Assembly (NCBI GenBank): GCA_914767715.1
Contig: OU612071.1
Coordinates: 3,658,001 to 3,722,000 of the forward strand
Source of the DNA: Membranipora membranacea
Lineage: Eukaryota > Bryozoa > Gymnolaemata > Cheilostomatida > Membraniporidae
DNA length: 64,000 nucleotides
Reading direction: 5' to 3'
A model generated the notes under the pieces. That model saw nothing but the letters and a program-made list of their open reading frames with translations. It made no database searches and had not been told where the DNA came from. Positions 1 to 12,800 of the stretch are shown here, piece by piece. Both the position numbers and the translations under genes were made by a program. Position 1 is the stretch's first letter, and each line of letters begins with the position of its first letter.

Positions 1-2774
1 CCATATCCTAGAAAGTTAAATACAGTGGCCTTAGAACACTATAATTGAACATATCGTCAGAATCAGCTCATCTGGGAATTCAATTTCCTTATTATATGTT
101 TGAATTGCTCGGGTACGAGCTCACTGGTGATGCCTTGAACTCGCCACAGAAATTTGCCTCCCCCACTATTTTTTATAAACTACAGCCCTAACACAACAGA
201 TTGGTGCTGGACCAGCTGTCCGACAGTGAGCTTCGAAGTTTTTTGATGAGCATTATTAATACTGTGATAATTCATGCTAAATTGTTAATGAGAACAAAAA
301 TGAAATTTCCTAGAAGGACATTAGCTGTAGTAGTTCACACAATATCGTCGAGGGATTATCCCAGACAAGTTTATGTGAAAGCTATCTGCAGGTCATGACC
401 TGATGATGATATGTCATACAGCATAGCATGGAAGTATATTTAGCTTGTGGCTTTTGATATGACAGGGTGAAACTCAAAGTCAATTTGTGCAACACACCAG
501 TAGATCTAGGGGAGGCACTGTCTGTCCTGTTTATCTGTCCTAGAATAAAAACTCACGTGGCCTAGGAAACATGCCCGCATATGGCAACACGCCTATTGTA
601 TTGAATTACTCTCAAGGTTGTTATCCTGCTACATGCAAACCTGGTCCAAAATCAAATTCACACTTGAATCAAATATTGGCCGTAAGATGCGATTCAGCTT
701 CAACAAATATTGAAGAACCTGTAAAAGATGATGCTTTGTAATTTCCCTACTGATCTGATAAAACTCAATCACATCAATAGAACTTGCAACTCTTGTGTCA
801 CTGATCGACAGAGTATGGAGAGTGCTAAGAGGCTGGGCCAATCTTGCATCATTTAGAGAAAACTGCTATTCTAGAGTTACATCACACAAGCTAAAGAAGA
901 GCTGTACAGTTAATTAGAGTCAAATGATCAAGCTGGCGATCAGGTGTATTTAAGAGCTAAGTAATATTTTTTTATGAGTTTGCATGGCATGATCAGAAGT
1001 GCCATAAAACAACCCACGAGGTTTTTGATCAGGTTATGATAATGACGATTGCAATAATAGGAGCAATAATAGACACTTGACAGAAAAATAATACATTTTT
1101 TCCACAAATGGTACTCAAAACAGAACATAAAAGACATTTATCATTGTTAAAAGCTTGTCACAGTTAAACCTGACAAAAATTTGGTGCAGTTAATGTCTTG
1201 AATTATAATCACTTTATTTTTGGGAACTATTAAAAACAGGAACAGGATTTACATAAACAGTGTCAAATTGCATTTGAGCGATTTTCTGTTATACATTTCT
1301 ATTTCTTGAGTTTTTCTGCAGGTTCAATGATATATGAATAAAACAGCAATCAAAACAGAAAGCCCACGCAGTGCTTATTGCTGTCTGCTCAATATAGGAC
1401 ATATAACACACCAGTTTTGGTTGCCGTATCTAACACAATTTTCATTATAGATAATAATCATGGTGACACCTGTCACAATAAAATAATATCATTTATGGCA
1501 CAAATTAATGAATCATATTTCGACAATTATTAGGGACAGGAGCCAAATTTTACAAAAATAACAATCATGATTATTGGGGTGACGCATTATAGTTTGTCAA
1601 AATGCCAACTCAAGTGACGTCATTTCAATTATTATCATATCATTTTTAGGCCAATGTTAGGAACAGGTGCCGTTTTTTGCGGATTACTATTCTGACTCTG
1701 TTATTTTATACAGAGCTTGTTAAGAAGCTGCTCTGTAGTCAAAAGGAAGGTTCAATTCATTAGAAGATAAATCACAGGCTTAGATTGAAAATGGTCCTCG
1801 TAGTTATGTGAAAAAAATGGCAATACACGCTGGTTGCTGTCAAGGGGTCACGCTGTGTGCAAATGAATGGATTTTTAATTTGATTATAAAATACGAAATT
1901 TGAAGCAAGGATTAGGAACAGTTCGAATAAAAAAGGGCCAATTATTTTGCTTTTTTCCACTATATCGCTGTTTAAATGACACACACCACAAATTTCAGCA
2001 GTATATCAAATGTATCAATATCAGGTTTGACCATCAAAGGTGGATACATTTTGCGACATTATCAATAACGTCAAACATGCTGTCAAAAGGTCCAGCACTA
2101 TGGCCAGACAAGTTTATTTTGAGAATTCTCACATACAAAGCCGCTTTGATTAAGCATAGCACAAAGAGGAAAGGCCAACAGAATAAGGTACAATGTATTA
2201 TTCTTCCTCGAATTGCGCCACACGGAATGCCAAAAAACACCTTAAAAAGCCCCTCAAATTGGCTGTTTGTCAATGTAGCGCAGCCATCCACTTTGCTAAA
2301 AACAGCCCCTCCGGCCTCATTTCCCCGATAAAGTGACGCAATGTAATACAATCATGTTTTTGATGAGTTATTAGCGATCAGTTGCTCAGCAGCTTTCCAA
2401 CGGTATATAGAATGTCCAAATCGGTCAACGCTGGTATCATAACCTTAAGACCGAACCTAGTTATTTCTGTTACAACGTGCAAACTTTTATTTGATGTAGG
2501 ATTTAGCTTCGCAAAGTATAATTAGTGACTGATCGTTCCCTAATATTACAACAGATGGTATATTTATGCTGTTTACATAGTTATGCTGCATGTAAATCAC
2601 TACATAGATAAAACTTTGGCACAATATACGGTGTCAGTACTAGCGAACACAAAGCCATTATGGATACTCTAACTAGGCTTTAGTAGAGAGAAATAATGGG
2701 GTTTGCAAAAAATACCAAAATGCTGTATTTTTTCAATATCATATCAACCATATAGTCTGGCCTTTGATTTGTAG

Positions 2775-2972
2775 ATTGCAGCCCTAAGGTTGGCTCTCAG
2801 GCTAAGCTGAGCTGTTACAGTGATACTCTGGCGGCAACCTGGTCTACTGAAATCTCATTTGACGGCACCGTTACAGAAATACCCAAGGACTTGAATCAGA
2901 GACTAACAGACAGCCTCCTTGAAGAGAGCAGATACCCAATTCTGAATATTGTGTCATCAGTAGAATTCTGCT
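2775..2972 (+). CDS. Ig-like domain exon, U1 copy (splice donor lost)
   Basis: This 198-nt exon has an acceptor (TTTGTAG) at 2774 and enters in phase 1. The only open frame gives a 65-residue segment with Cys at its start, a GSQAKLSCYSD strand and a Trp about 11 residues after the Cys, as in the B-C strands of Ig-like domains. It ends in LNIVSSVEFC. In the other units a GTGAGT donor follows; here the same place reads GGGAGT, so the frame runs into a TGA within three codons. This copy is probably a dead exon. The Ig assignment is inference from the pattern only. Confidence 0.55.
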
Positions 2973-3533
2973 GGGAGTGATTTTAATTTTGTCTTCTCAA
3001 ATTCACTTTATTTTCTTTCATATGTTTCATGTAACGGAACGCTAATTGGAGTCCATTATTCTATGTTCTGGCTAATTTGAGTTTATGTGTAACCAAACTC
3101 AGCAGTCATTCGATGCTATACTGTTTTCCCATCATGTCGGCTGGTCTATCCGACTAAGACAAAGGTAAGCTTATGCTGAGCTGATGCTGACTTCTTCATG
3201 TCTTCACAACAAGAGATATGACGAGAAAACAGATTCTTGTGAATAACAAGCTCAAGGCTAAATAACTTACAGTTGGGCTTTTTGAAGTTGAGACTATATC
3301 CATGACAAGATGAATTTTCCAGCTTAGATGTGAGATATGAACTTTTTGTGTTGCATTTAAGATAAGATGTATTATGATATGATATATATCATTTTTTATT
3401 GCAGTAAATCAGCTATGTAATATTTAAATATTCATGATATAAATAGGTACTAGCATGATATAGCAGCTATTGTGGATCAGTGAAAACTTCAGGATGATGT
3501 TCTGTTAGATCTTCAGGGTGATGTTTGGTTCCT

Positions 3534-3924
3534 TTAGGGGTTAACACACTGAGCTCCCGCACATCCAGGGTCACAGTCATCGGGTGCAGTACCAGTACAG
3601 CAGCACTTACTTCCAGAGCAGGATCCCGTACAGTAACCTTTCACTCCACAAGAGACGTGACAGAAACCGTCAGACCCTGGACAGACTGAGGATGAGGAGC
3701 ACGCTACAATACAATAAAATACTAGTCAAGAAAACTGGCGTTTGAGGCAATATTCCAATCTGTCTACATATATTCTCAAGAGTAACAGCAAACATGTAAA
3801 GTGTGTTTGAGATACTGGGAACAAGTACTGAGCATAATAACTTACAAGCCGCTGTGGTGGAGCTGCAGAAAAAACCAAGGCAGATAAATGCTAGAATAAG
3901 GATCAGTGATTTGATGCTCGACAT
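3534..3924 (-). CDS. Crp1: secreted 12-Cys peptide precursor (U1 copy)
   Basis: Coding parts are 3846-3924 (79 nt) and 3534-3703 (170 nt), joined across a 142-nt GT-AG intron in phase 1. A noncoding exon 1 ends at 4291, followed by an intron of about 326 nt; 40 nt of 5' UTR precede the ATG in exon 2. The product has 82 residues: a 26-residue hydrophobic signal peptide ending in TTAA, then 56 residues with 12 Cys. Cys spacing is C-x5-C-x6-C-x3-C-x5-C-x3-C-x4-CCC-x7-C-x3-C-x4-C. The mature part has 4 Asp and 2 Lys, so it is mildly acidic. AATAAA lies at 3395-3400. Compared with the other copies, residue 18 is Phe instead of Leu and Gly46 has a silent change. A six-disulfide extracellular peptide (defence, toxin-like or structural) is inferred; the family is not recognised. 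Confidence 0.85.
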
Positions 3925-3992
3925 CAAAATAGAAGGTTGATCTATATGTCTCTGTGCAGATATGCTACAAAACAAATGACAAATGAGATATT

Positions 3993-3994
<2 letters not shown>

Positions 3995-4038
<44 letters not shown>
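3995..4038. repeat. (TA)n microsatellite in Crp1 intron 1
   Basis: A run of about 20 TA dinucleotides lies in intron 1, close to the exon 2 acceptor of Crp1. The other four copies carry only about 4-6 TA repeats here, so the expansion is private to U1 and explains its longer intron. Confidence 0.9.
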
Positions 4039-4043
<5 letters not shown>

Positions 4044-4341
4044 ATGAGAGATCAAGATGACTTTACCTGAGACCCTTGAGTATTCAATGCAGGAATGATA
4101 ACCAAAATACAGTGCGCAAACATACCCCATATTTCTTTATAGTCTATGCTACTAAGAGCTTTTACCCTTACAATACTATCATCATTCTGTGCTTTACATG
4201 GTGTATCATGGAAAAAGACTACCCCTATCAAATTTCATGAGATCAAACTAAATCAAATATTGTAAATTCAGATTTATCACAGATACTTACCTTCTTGAGA
4301 TAGAGAATGTTTGTGATGTTGATGTCTGCAGAGTCTTGAGC

Positions 4342-4348
4342 TTTTATA
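4342..4348 (-). promoter_or_regulatory. TATA box of Crp1
   Basis: TATAAAA on the minus strand lies about 50 nt upstream of the exon 1 donor (AAGAAG then GTAAGT at 4291). This predicts a transcription start near 4318 and a noncoding first exon of about 28 nt. The surrounding block, including TTGACACGTTAACACCAG, is conserved in all five units. Confidence 0.75.
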
Positions 4349-4399
4349 GTAAATAACAGTGAAAACTGGTGTTAACGTGTCAAAACGTCACTGGTTGGT

Positions 4400-6240
4400 A
4401 TTCTATTTAAGGTATCATAATGATGCATGTTATCAAAGGCTTAAAGAGGGAGTCACTTTCTCCCGTCCCTATCCAGGTTGGTAGATCACCCGATTCTTAT
4501 TAAGTACATGTGCTCCAATTCGGCGCCAAATACATCATAACAATTTGTTTACGTTTATAGGCAGGAATATGATGTCATAAGTAGGACTCACATAAACAAT
4601 TCCCTATCAATCAATCATGACTGATTTACATTTAGCGATATTTAGTATTTTTGAAAATCATTATAGCTACACACTCCTCAACCATATTTGACGCTGATGA
4701 TATAGTTTAACCTAATTTTTCTTTTTTAAAAGAAAATTAGATGTAAAAAAGTGTAGGAATACAATAATCTTGAGTTCAGTTTATAGTTAAATTACAGTGT
4801 CACAATGTCTGTCAAAACAGGTGCACTGCATGATATTGATTTTCTAATGAATTATGAATCAATATATCATTTATCATCATGCTTTACGCTAATAAATATG
4901 GCTCAAAGTTGGCAGAATTAAAGATACAGTTTTTTGGAACAGTTTATAGCGGGCGGAATTCCACGACTCACAGCTAGATCACAGTGAAGTACGTGAAAAA
5001 GGCCCTGATTACAGCAGGAGAGTTTCGAATCTCAAAGCATAGTGTTGGGGGTTAATCGGGTTAGAGGGGTAACAATGCTCTAGATGTTTAAGGATCAATA
5101 AGTTGGTAGTATTAACCCTTTCACATGCAGTAGAGGTAGACACATGGACAGACCGCACGAGACCACTAGTCTGAAAAATCTCTCAGTGGCACATCTGAAG
5201 GAATTGCGCAGGACTAGGTATATATGAGGTGTGAAATTCAACTACGTAATTATTAGGAAAATATCACAGAGAACCATAATCAGTAAGGCAGACACAAAAT
5301 AGCACGCTGGAATGGGGAGGGAGTAGATGGGCTGTGGTATAAAGACAGGTCAGGGAGCTCTGTGTAGTCTATTGGTGAAAAAACACTTCTTCACATCCGT
5401 CGGTGTTAAATAAGTCGCATAACAATTCTTGTTCCCATATTATTACTCCCCGCACAAGTTGACCACTGTAGATGGACTACCGGCTCAGTGGAATTTCCCA
5501 ATTGGTAATTACCGTGATGTCATATGTTTTGGATGTAAATTTGAGCATAGCATATTGGTAAAAGAAAGTCGCATAACATTTTTTTGGTCCATAATATTAC
5601 TCCCCACATAAGTAAACCCCTGTAGGTGTACTAACAATTCTCTATAATGAATGCTGTACCTGAATTTCTCACCCTCTTTAAGTTATATCATGTTTGTTTT
5701 TTCAAGATCAAATTAAACATTTAAGTCAAATCAAATAAAAAATGAATCTTATAAATCACGACATGCCGCCATTCATATTCATTATCACTCTGTGTGAAAA
5801 AGCTCAGGTTTATTCATGATAAATATTCTAAACTTCAAAAACATGAGCTGATCGATGTTACGTCAATTGATACGGTGAGCTAATTATAACAGCAAAATAT
5901 TTGTCTTGGTCAATAATAGACTAGTCCTGCAGCTGAAGCACATGACTGTGTTCTTTTAATTGTGTGTTTTATGCTGAGTTGTGGTACGATTTGCTGGATT
6001 TTGCTTCATCATAATTGTGGAGGCTCAAAAGTCAGACTAGATATTGGACGGATGGAAAAGTGAAAGTATTTTGTAGCAAGTGTCATATGCCATTTATTGA
6101 TCTTTTTTTGTCAACACATGATAGAAGAGTTATTACAATACAGATTCTATGACTGATCTATGATCTGCGTTATCGCCAATAAATCATTATTAATGGATAA
6201 TTTATGTCAAGCCTATCAAATATAATCTAATAATATAGGT
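4400..6240. repeat. Crp upstream repeat zone of U1
   Basis: This is the sequence upstream of Crp1, shared with 14,000-16,216, 22,030-24,050, 44,550-46,570 and 54,990-56,790. It is built of diverged direct repeats. For example, the segment around 5,440 (GGGGAGTAATA on the minus strand) recurs around 5,600. The roughly 70-codon ORF seen here in U2-U5 is shifted out of frame in U1 by loss of one A in its poly-A tract. I see no supported gene. Confidence 0.6.
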
Positions 6241-7332
6241 AATAATATGTATGTTTTTCACAAGCCTGGCAACAAATATAATTTTATTTTCTTTCGCCTT
6301 TGTCAATACTTGACTTGAAACTTTTCACCATCAGTAAACATGATGCTATCCCGGCGACATCAATTTTTTTTTGACCGTTGAAACTCCATGTATTTTATTT
6401 CATATATAACAGCAGAAACTATCAAATACTATCAATTCGAAAATCATGCAGAGCAGGACTGTCATTAGTTAACACTGTACATACTGGATTTATGACATTA
6501 TTGAGGGGTTCTTCATTGATTATTAATCATGAACAATTTTTACAAGAAATGTCGCCATCCTCTTCTAATGAAGTATCATGGAAAATTGACTTTCATCAAT
6601 TCTATAATAACACTGGGGAGGTCATTAAACGATCGCGATGATTAAGCTAAAGCATACGCTGTTGCGTGATGTCGTCTATCAGGGGTCTATCAGGCGTCTA
6701 TAAATTTATATTTTCAAAACTGCACTTTTGCATTGTCATGGTTCTGCTATATTTTGGTTTATTAATTAACATCTAGTGACAATGATAAAGAGAATAAATC
6801 AGCCACAGAATCTGTATTATAATAACTATTTCATCACCATGTCTTGGTCAAACAGAAATGGCAATTTGCCGTTCTTTTATCATCATCAAATAATTAAATT
6901 TGCCGATAGTTTTACTTTTTTCTTACCCATGACCTTGTCCGACTATTGACTTTCCTCAATCATGATGAGGCAAAAAAGACAGCATAGATCAGTCATAGGA
7001 TCTGTATATTAAAATCAGTCTTCTATCACAATGTTGCGATTTAAACATATCATCAATTCCGCTATCAGCAAAAATTGACAACGCCAACGCCAACTTGCTT
7101 CAAAATTGTTTGTGACTTCTAATCTCCCAATATCCTATCTGTTTTGACACTCCTCAATTATGATGATGCAAAATCCAGCAACTTGGCAGAAGACCATCGA
7201 TTAAAACCAACAAGTCATGCGCTTTAGCTACATAACTAGTCTATTTCTGACAAGGAGAAAATGTTGATGTTATAATTTGCTTGCCAATATCAAACAATGC
7301 CACATTAATCAGCCCACGTATGTCGAGGCAGG

Positions 7333-9445
7333 ATACAACATACAGTGGTGCGCGTACCACTGCACAACACACAGGTCTTCAGCTAGAAACCATGAGTCAA
7401 ACGCTGTTTCAAGGCCTTCTCTAGTACAACCTCCTCATGGCCGGCCCCAGCAGCATGAAGCCACCCCTGTGTGTTGCTGAGCATCTCAATCAATCTCATC
7501 GATCCCTCAGTGCATTTTGTCAGTTTCGGTGGTTTGACATAATTGTTGTGTTTACGCTGTTGCGCAACCAGGGAGGCTGCCAACTCTTCATTGTTTCAGT
7601 GCAACAATGTTCGCCCCATCACTCTCATGCTTATACTCTAAGCCAAACCAGTGCAGGGAGGTTTGCTTTCCATCAACTCATCGACGCAAAGTCGCTATCG
7701 TCAAGGCACCCGCCCCTCGTGCCACTCGTTCACTACTCAAATTCACCACATTGAGCATAGTACAACTCATACACAAGTCAGAGAGATGACTTGTTTGCGC
7801 TACAGCCAGTGGGCTGACTGTGATTTCCTGTCTCGCTCTGCCTGCCTTTTGTGCGAGGGCCAAGCTTTTAATCCTATGTTTGTAAAACCTTAGATCTAAC
7901 TCAGACCCACTTTGATTTTCACTCTGCAGAGATTAAACTACTTTAATTTGAGTATTAAAGGCATAATCTTGCTTAGCCTTCTACCCCAAGCAATTTGCTT
8001 ATCATCACTTAATCCCCTCATCCTAGTCCTTACAAGGATTATAACAAAAGGAATTAAATGCTGGCCAACTCCACAAAACAAAGTGAGTGTGTTAAACCCC
8101 AGCTTACAAGTAATAGGATTACTTAGCTTTTGTCTTCACACAGTGCTGTTGCCATATCCATGCAGATGCGCTTTCTGCCTCATGTACTATGCTTTTTGTG
8201 GCTTGTTTGAGTGCTCTTCCTGAAAGCCCAACTCTGGTCAGAAATTTGGTAGCTGATCTAGCCATGAATCCACGGCAGCCAACTTCCACTGCGAATAATT
8301 CGCAATTCCAACCTTTGCCTTGGCATTGTGTGACCAGATCTTCGTATCTTGTCAGTTTTCTCTCATGCGCATATGAGAGATTTTCTTCCCAAGGCACCGT
8401 CAATTCCATCAGTATTAGTGCTTTTTCTTTGTCAGACCAAACAATTAAGTCTGGTCTTTGGTTCGTGATCACAATATGCTGTGGCATGCTGAGCTGCTCT
8501 GTGAGGTCGCATCTCACCTGCCATTCTCCGCTGTTCATCAATCCCTTTTTGCGCAAAATCTTTTCACGCGCTTCACCACCAGCATTAGCATATTCACACT
8601 TCTCCATGACTTATTTACACAACACTTTCAGGACTTGATTATGCCTATACGTGTATCTTCCCAGGCTCTGTTGGCAATTCGACAGTATATGTCGAAGTGT
8701 GCCCTTCGCCGAGCACTCGGCGCATTTCGAGTTCTCGGTCAAATTCCAGCGTTCCAGGTTTGCCGGGGTCGGTAGTTGATCATAAGCTGCACCAACCAGA
8801 AAGCTGATCCTTTGTGGCTCCATCGACCACAATTCTGTCCATTTGAGCTGACGCTGCTCAACAGACTCCCAACAAGTCCACCTGCCTTGTTGGGCTTGGC
8901 CTACAGCTTGTGTCTGGCGGCGCTCCTCTTCCATCTTGCGCACCTCATCAACTACCATCTCCCGTCTAACCTTTGGGCTTTCCTTTGAGAACCACCGGTT
9001 TGCTTCCCAGCCGATGCCATGACGTGCAGTTGTCACAGCACCCACAATCTCACTTATCTCCAGTCGAGATTTGGCATCTCTGACAGTCTCTGTGACAGAC
9101 CATTTTTTACCAGTGTCAAGTGTTGGAGCACATTCCCTTATCACCTGGTCTGGTGACTCGTTCAAGATCATATCCAGTCTCGCCTTTGATGTTTTGTACT
9201 CTTCCACAAGCGATTTCATAGGTAGTGAAAGAGTAAACGAACTGGCATACAGTGCATTAGTGTTGAAGCTCCTTGGAACTCCAAGCCACTTACGCATGTG
9301 CTTGTTAATCATTTGCTCCATTCTCTCAACTGGTGTTAGCGGAATATCATAAACTGTCAGAGGCCACAGAATTCGAGGCATGAGTGCAAAGTTGAGAATC
9401 CAGGCTTTGTATTTGCCAGACAGACCACATTTTTCAATCGCAATG
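7333..9445 (-). mobile_element. 5'-truncated R2-like non-LTR retrotransposon
   Basis: This is a sharp island of higher GC between U1 and U2. Going 5' to 3' on the minus strand it holds the C-terminal part of a reverse-transcriptase ORF, a CCHC knuckle, a restriction-like endonuclease domain and a 3' region of about 790 nt ending near 7333. A GTGGT..ACCAC hairpin is present at 7348-7363. The order RT, CCHC, endonuclease is that of non-LTR elements with a restriction-like endonuclease (the R2/CRE/NeSL-like group). The catalytic RT palm is missing, so the copy is dead. No target-site duplication can be seen because both flanks are unit breakpoints. Confidence 0.8.
8119..9445 (-). pseudogene. LINE ORF fragment: RT C-terminus, CCHC and endonuclease
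   Basis: The reading frame is open from the truncation point near 9445 and continues in one frame to the stop at 8119, apart from one TAA at 8611-8613. The first part includes the RT-tail motif RKWLGVPRSF and an arginine-rich region. It ends with a knuckle C-x2-C-x7-H-x4-C (residues about 220-236 counted from the Met at 9381), followed by RHNQVL. After the stop comes RPDLIVW with 14 residues between the Asp and an ELTVPWE segment, the PD..E signature of a restriction-like nuclease, then a KLTRYEDLV helix. Function in an intact element would be nicking of target DNA and target-primed reverse transcription. The in-frame stop and missing N-terminus make it a pseudogene. Confidence 0.8.
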
Positions 9446-10598
9446 TCATTTTAATTATAATCATATTATTTTTAGGCCAATGTTAGGAACAGGTGCCGTT
9501 TTTTTGCAGATTACTATTCTGACTCTGTTACTTCACACAAAGCTTGTTAAGAAGCTGCTCTGTAGTCAAAAGGAAGGTTCAATTCATTAGAAAATAAATC
9601 GCAGGCTTAGATTGAAAATGGTCCTCGTAGGTATGTGCAAAAATGGCAATACACGCTGGTTGCAGTCAAGGGGTCACGCTGTGTGCAAATGAATGGATTT
9701 TTAATTTGATGATAAAATATGAAATTTGAAGCAACGATTAGGAACAGTTCGAATAAAAAAGGGCCAATTATTTTGCTTTTTTCCACTATATCGCGGTTTA
9801 AATGACACACACCACAAATTTCAGCAGTATATCAAATGTATCAATATCAGGTTAGACCATCAAAGGTGGATACATTTTGCGCCATTATCAATAACGTCAA
9901 ACATGCTGTCAAAAGGTCCAGCACTAAGGCCAGACAAGTTTATTTGAAAATGCTCACATACGAAGCCGCTTTGATTAAGCATAGCACAAAGAGGAAAGGC
10001 CAACAGAATCTGGTACTATGTATTATTCTTCCTCAAATTGAGCCACACGGAATTCCAAAAATGACCTCAAAAAGCCCCTCAAATTGGCTGTTTATCAATG
10101 TAGCGCAGGCATCCACTTTGCTAAAAACAGCCCCTTCGGCCTCACTTCCCAGATAAAGTGACGCGATGTAATCCAATCATGTTTTTGATGAGATATTATC
10201 GATCGGTAGCTCAGCAGCCTTCCAACGGTATATAGAATGTCCAAATCGGTCAACGCTGGTATCATAACCTTAAGACCGAACCTAGTTATTTCTGTTACAA
10301 CGTGCAAACTTTTATTTGATGTAGGATTTAGCTTCGCAAAGTATAATTAGTGACTGATCGTTCCCTAATATTAAAACAAATGGTATATTTATGCTGTTTA
10401 CATAGTTATCCTGCATGTAAATCACTACATAGAAAAAACTTTGGCACAATATAAGGTGTCAGCACTAGCGAACACAAAGCCATTATGGATACTCTAACTA
10501 GGCTTTAGCAGAGAGAAATAATGGGGTAAGCAAAAATATCAAAATGCTATATTTATTCAATATCATATCAACCATATAGTCTGGCCTTTGATTTGTAG

Positions 10599-10796
10599 AT
10601 TGCAGCCCTAAGGTTGGCTCTCAGGCTAAGCTGAGCTGTTACAGTGATACTCTGGCGGCAACCTGGTCTACTGATGTCTCATTTGACGGCACCGTTACAG
10701 AAATACCAAAAGACTTGAATCAGAGACTAACAGACAGCCTCCTTGAAGAGAGCAGATACCCAATTCTGAATATTGTGTCATCAGAAGAATTCTGCC
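10599..10796 (+). CDS. Ig-like domain exon, U2 copy
   Basis: This 198-nt exon has an intact acceptor (TTTGTAG) and an intact donor (GTGAGT from 10797). Both junctions are phase 1, the usual setting for exchangeable extracellular domains. It keeps the Cys..LSCYSD..TW pattern and ends in SSEEFC. The next exon-like segment (AACGCTAATTGG.., about 10,861-10,986) would bring an in-frame stop within three codons if joined in this phase, so the transcript structure is unresolved. No NHL or Thr-rich exons lie upstream of it here, so it is probably a stranded exon. Confidence 0.5.
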
Positions 10797-11089
10797 GTGA
10801 GTGATTTTAATTTTGTCTTCTCAAATTCGCTTTATTCTCTTTCATATGTTTCATGTAACAGAACGCTAATTGGAGTCCATTATTCTATGTTCTGGCTAAT
10901 TTGAGTTTATGTGTAACCAAACTCAGCAGTCATTTGATGCTATTATGTTTTCCCATCATGTCGGCTGGTCTATCCGACTAAGATAAAGGTAAGCTTATGC
11001 TGAGCTGATGCTGACTTCTTCATGTCTTCACAACAAGAGATATGACGAGAAAACAGATTCTTGTGAATAACAAGCTCAAGGCTAAATAA

Positions 11090-12800
11090 CTTATGCACTT
11101 TAAAATTTAATCAAGTTGAGTTTGAGCAAGCCCATAATTTACCACCCTGAAAGCCATGTCAAAAAATTCAGACACTTAATGATAATTTTTACACAATTAA
11201 TTGATTAGGCTCAGTTCTTTGAGAAGAAGGGGTTGTGCTCCCAACGTGTGCTCACTAGACCTGCCTGCTTCCTCACTGTATTGCCTAATAATGTGTACTA
11301 TCTTGCTCAGTAACAATGCTCACACATCTTCTTATTTTATTACCAACCTTCAAAATCAAAGAAATTCTTTGGCTCAATACCACTCATAAAATATTGTAAG
11401 CTTCATGATTCGATTTACCGAATCCATTCAAAAAAGACTACTTATCAATATCCTCTTACCTAAGGTTTTCTTGATAGTACAAAAATCTTGTGTTTGTGCT
11501 TACCAAAATGCATTGCATTGGCAACATACAAGCAGACATAGTGTGTAGAAGTGATTGTACCTGTGCAGGCATGTTGTAAAAATGAACCACTTGTTTAATG
11601 GTAACCCACAATGCAATGCTGCTGTCATTTCCATGTTCCCACAGTTCTGAGGGCAGATTAAAGCTGAATGCTGCAGTGGTGCCCTTATGGTATCATTGGT
11701 TTGTAACTGAGGCACATTTCAGGGACCAGGCCCTTTTTTGTTCAGTAACCTATTCTAGACATAATACAATATGATTTAACCTTAATCTGTTATGGAGACA
11801 CATACTACCCTTTCTATCCACTGTGGCTCGTTATACAAGCAATTTAATTTATATCCAGGAGATGAAGTGTATTGTAAACTACACTGATAAGAGACAGTAG
11901 CATCAGCTATGTTCGGTCAATCGTTAATGTGTGCTCCTATCTGCTGAGTGATGCAAACAGTGGCCATCTGGTTATATATTTTCAATGATGGATGAGATGT
12001 TACGTTTACTTTATTACTGAGTTGCAATATATACATTGATCAGAGAAACTATTTATTAAACTAAGTGTTCAATAATAGAAAGAAGAACGTTCTCTTATTG
12101 AAGCGTTTGGCTCAATAAGTAGTGAAATATTAACAACTTGTGTAAACCAAGAAGTCTGGTTTTTCCTTTTGCCTTGCTTTTGAATTTTCGGATAACTTAG
12201 ACAAGCAGTTGTCTTCCTCCGGATATTTAGAAGACAACTTTGTTAGACTGTTAAGATAAATGTCAAAACTGATGGTAATTTGATGAGTTGATATCAGACA
12301 ATAGAAAAATTGAAAAGGCCACTTTTACACAATAATATGATTAAGCGTTTTTGAAGGAAAATTGTTTGTTATAATGCCAGCGGTGCTGATATACTTGCAT
12401 TCATGATAGTCATTCTATTCCCAGAATTGGGTCTATTACAATTACAATTGTTTCATGATTTATTTCAAAGAGGGGTCTTAGGGTTGTCAAGTTTAACTTC
12501 CCAATATTGCATGAAGGATACCTAAGGCCAACCGATTGCTTTTTTTGTATATTTAGTATACACAGCAGCTGAAAACTGTGAACGGGTGCATCATGGTACA
12601 ACAGTCCTAATATCAGAATCAAGTTAGCTAAGCTGTGCTTGTCTTGTAGTCACATGACTATAAGACAACCAGGGAAACAATGCAGATAAATATCGTAATA
12701 TTAAGAGATCAAAGTTCCATCTTGTTTGTAAGAGAGTTATCTGCTCTTATATAATAAGCAGATAACTTGTGTTGTATCATTCTACTCAGGAGAGAGACTT
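11090..12800. repeat. Crp downstream region, U2 copy
   Basis: This is noncoding sequence 3' of Crp2, shared in reverse orientation with about 25,080-26,840 (U3), 47,600-49,370 (U4) and 57,820-59,890 (U5). U1 goes directly from its Ig-exon region to the Crp1 3' end near 3,270, so it has lost this block. ORFs of about 70 codons in it vary between units and show no domain. No gene is supported. Confidence 0.6.

Larger units (their letters stand above)
1..7332 (-). repeat. Segmental duplication unit U1
   Basis: First copy of the roughly 10-kb unit, read on the minus strand. Positions 1-2760 are the reverse complement of about 16215-19395 in U3. Positions 2775-2972 are the Ig-like exon, 3395-4348 the Crp1 gene, and 4400-6240 the upstream repeat zone. 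From 6240 to about 6965 U1 carries about 700 bp not seen in U3-U5. It includes further diverged copies of the element that forms the arms of the internal inverted repeat. Homology to U3 stops at 7332, where the LINE begins. U1 lacks the (AAT)n-tailed LINE remnant found in U3-U5. No other coding region is supported in it. Confidence 0.85.

Noticed and set aside
1900-2351. Overlapping 143- and 105-codon ORFs on both strands of the R zone, also at 9726-10156, 16721-16964, 27736-28044 and 50742-50933
   Set aside because: Both strands are open at once, and lengths and frames change between units through indels. This is typical of shadow ORFs in a repeat.
8189-9352. Plus-strand ORFs of 70-149 codons opposite the LINE
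   Set aside because: They are antisense shadows of the minus-strand RT and endonuclease frames.
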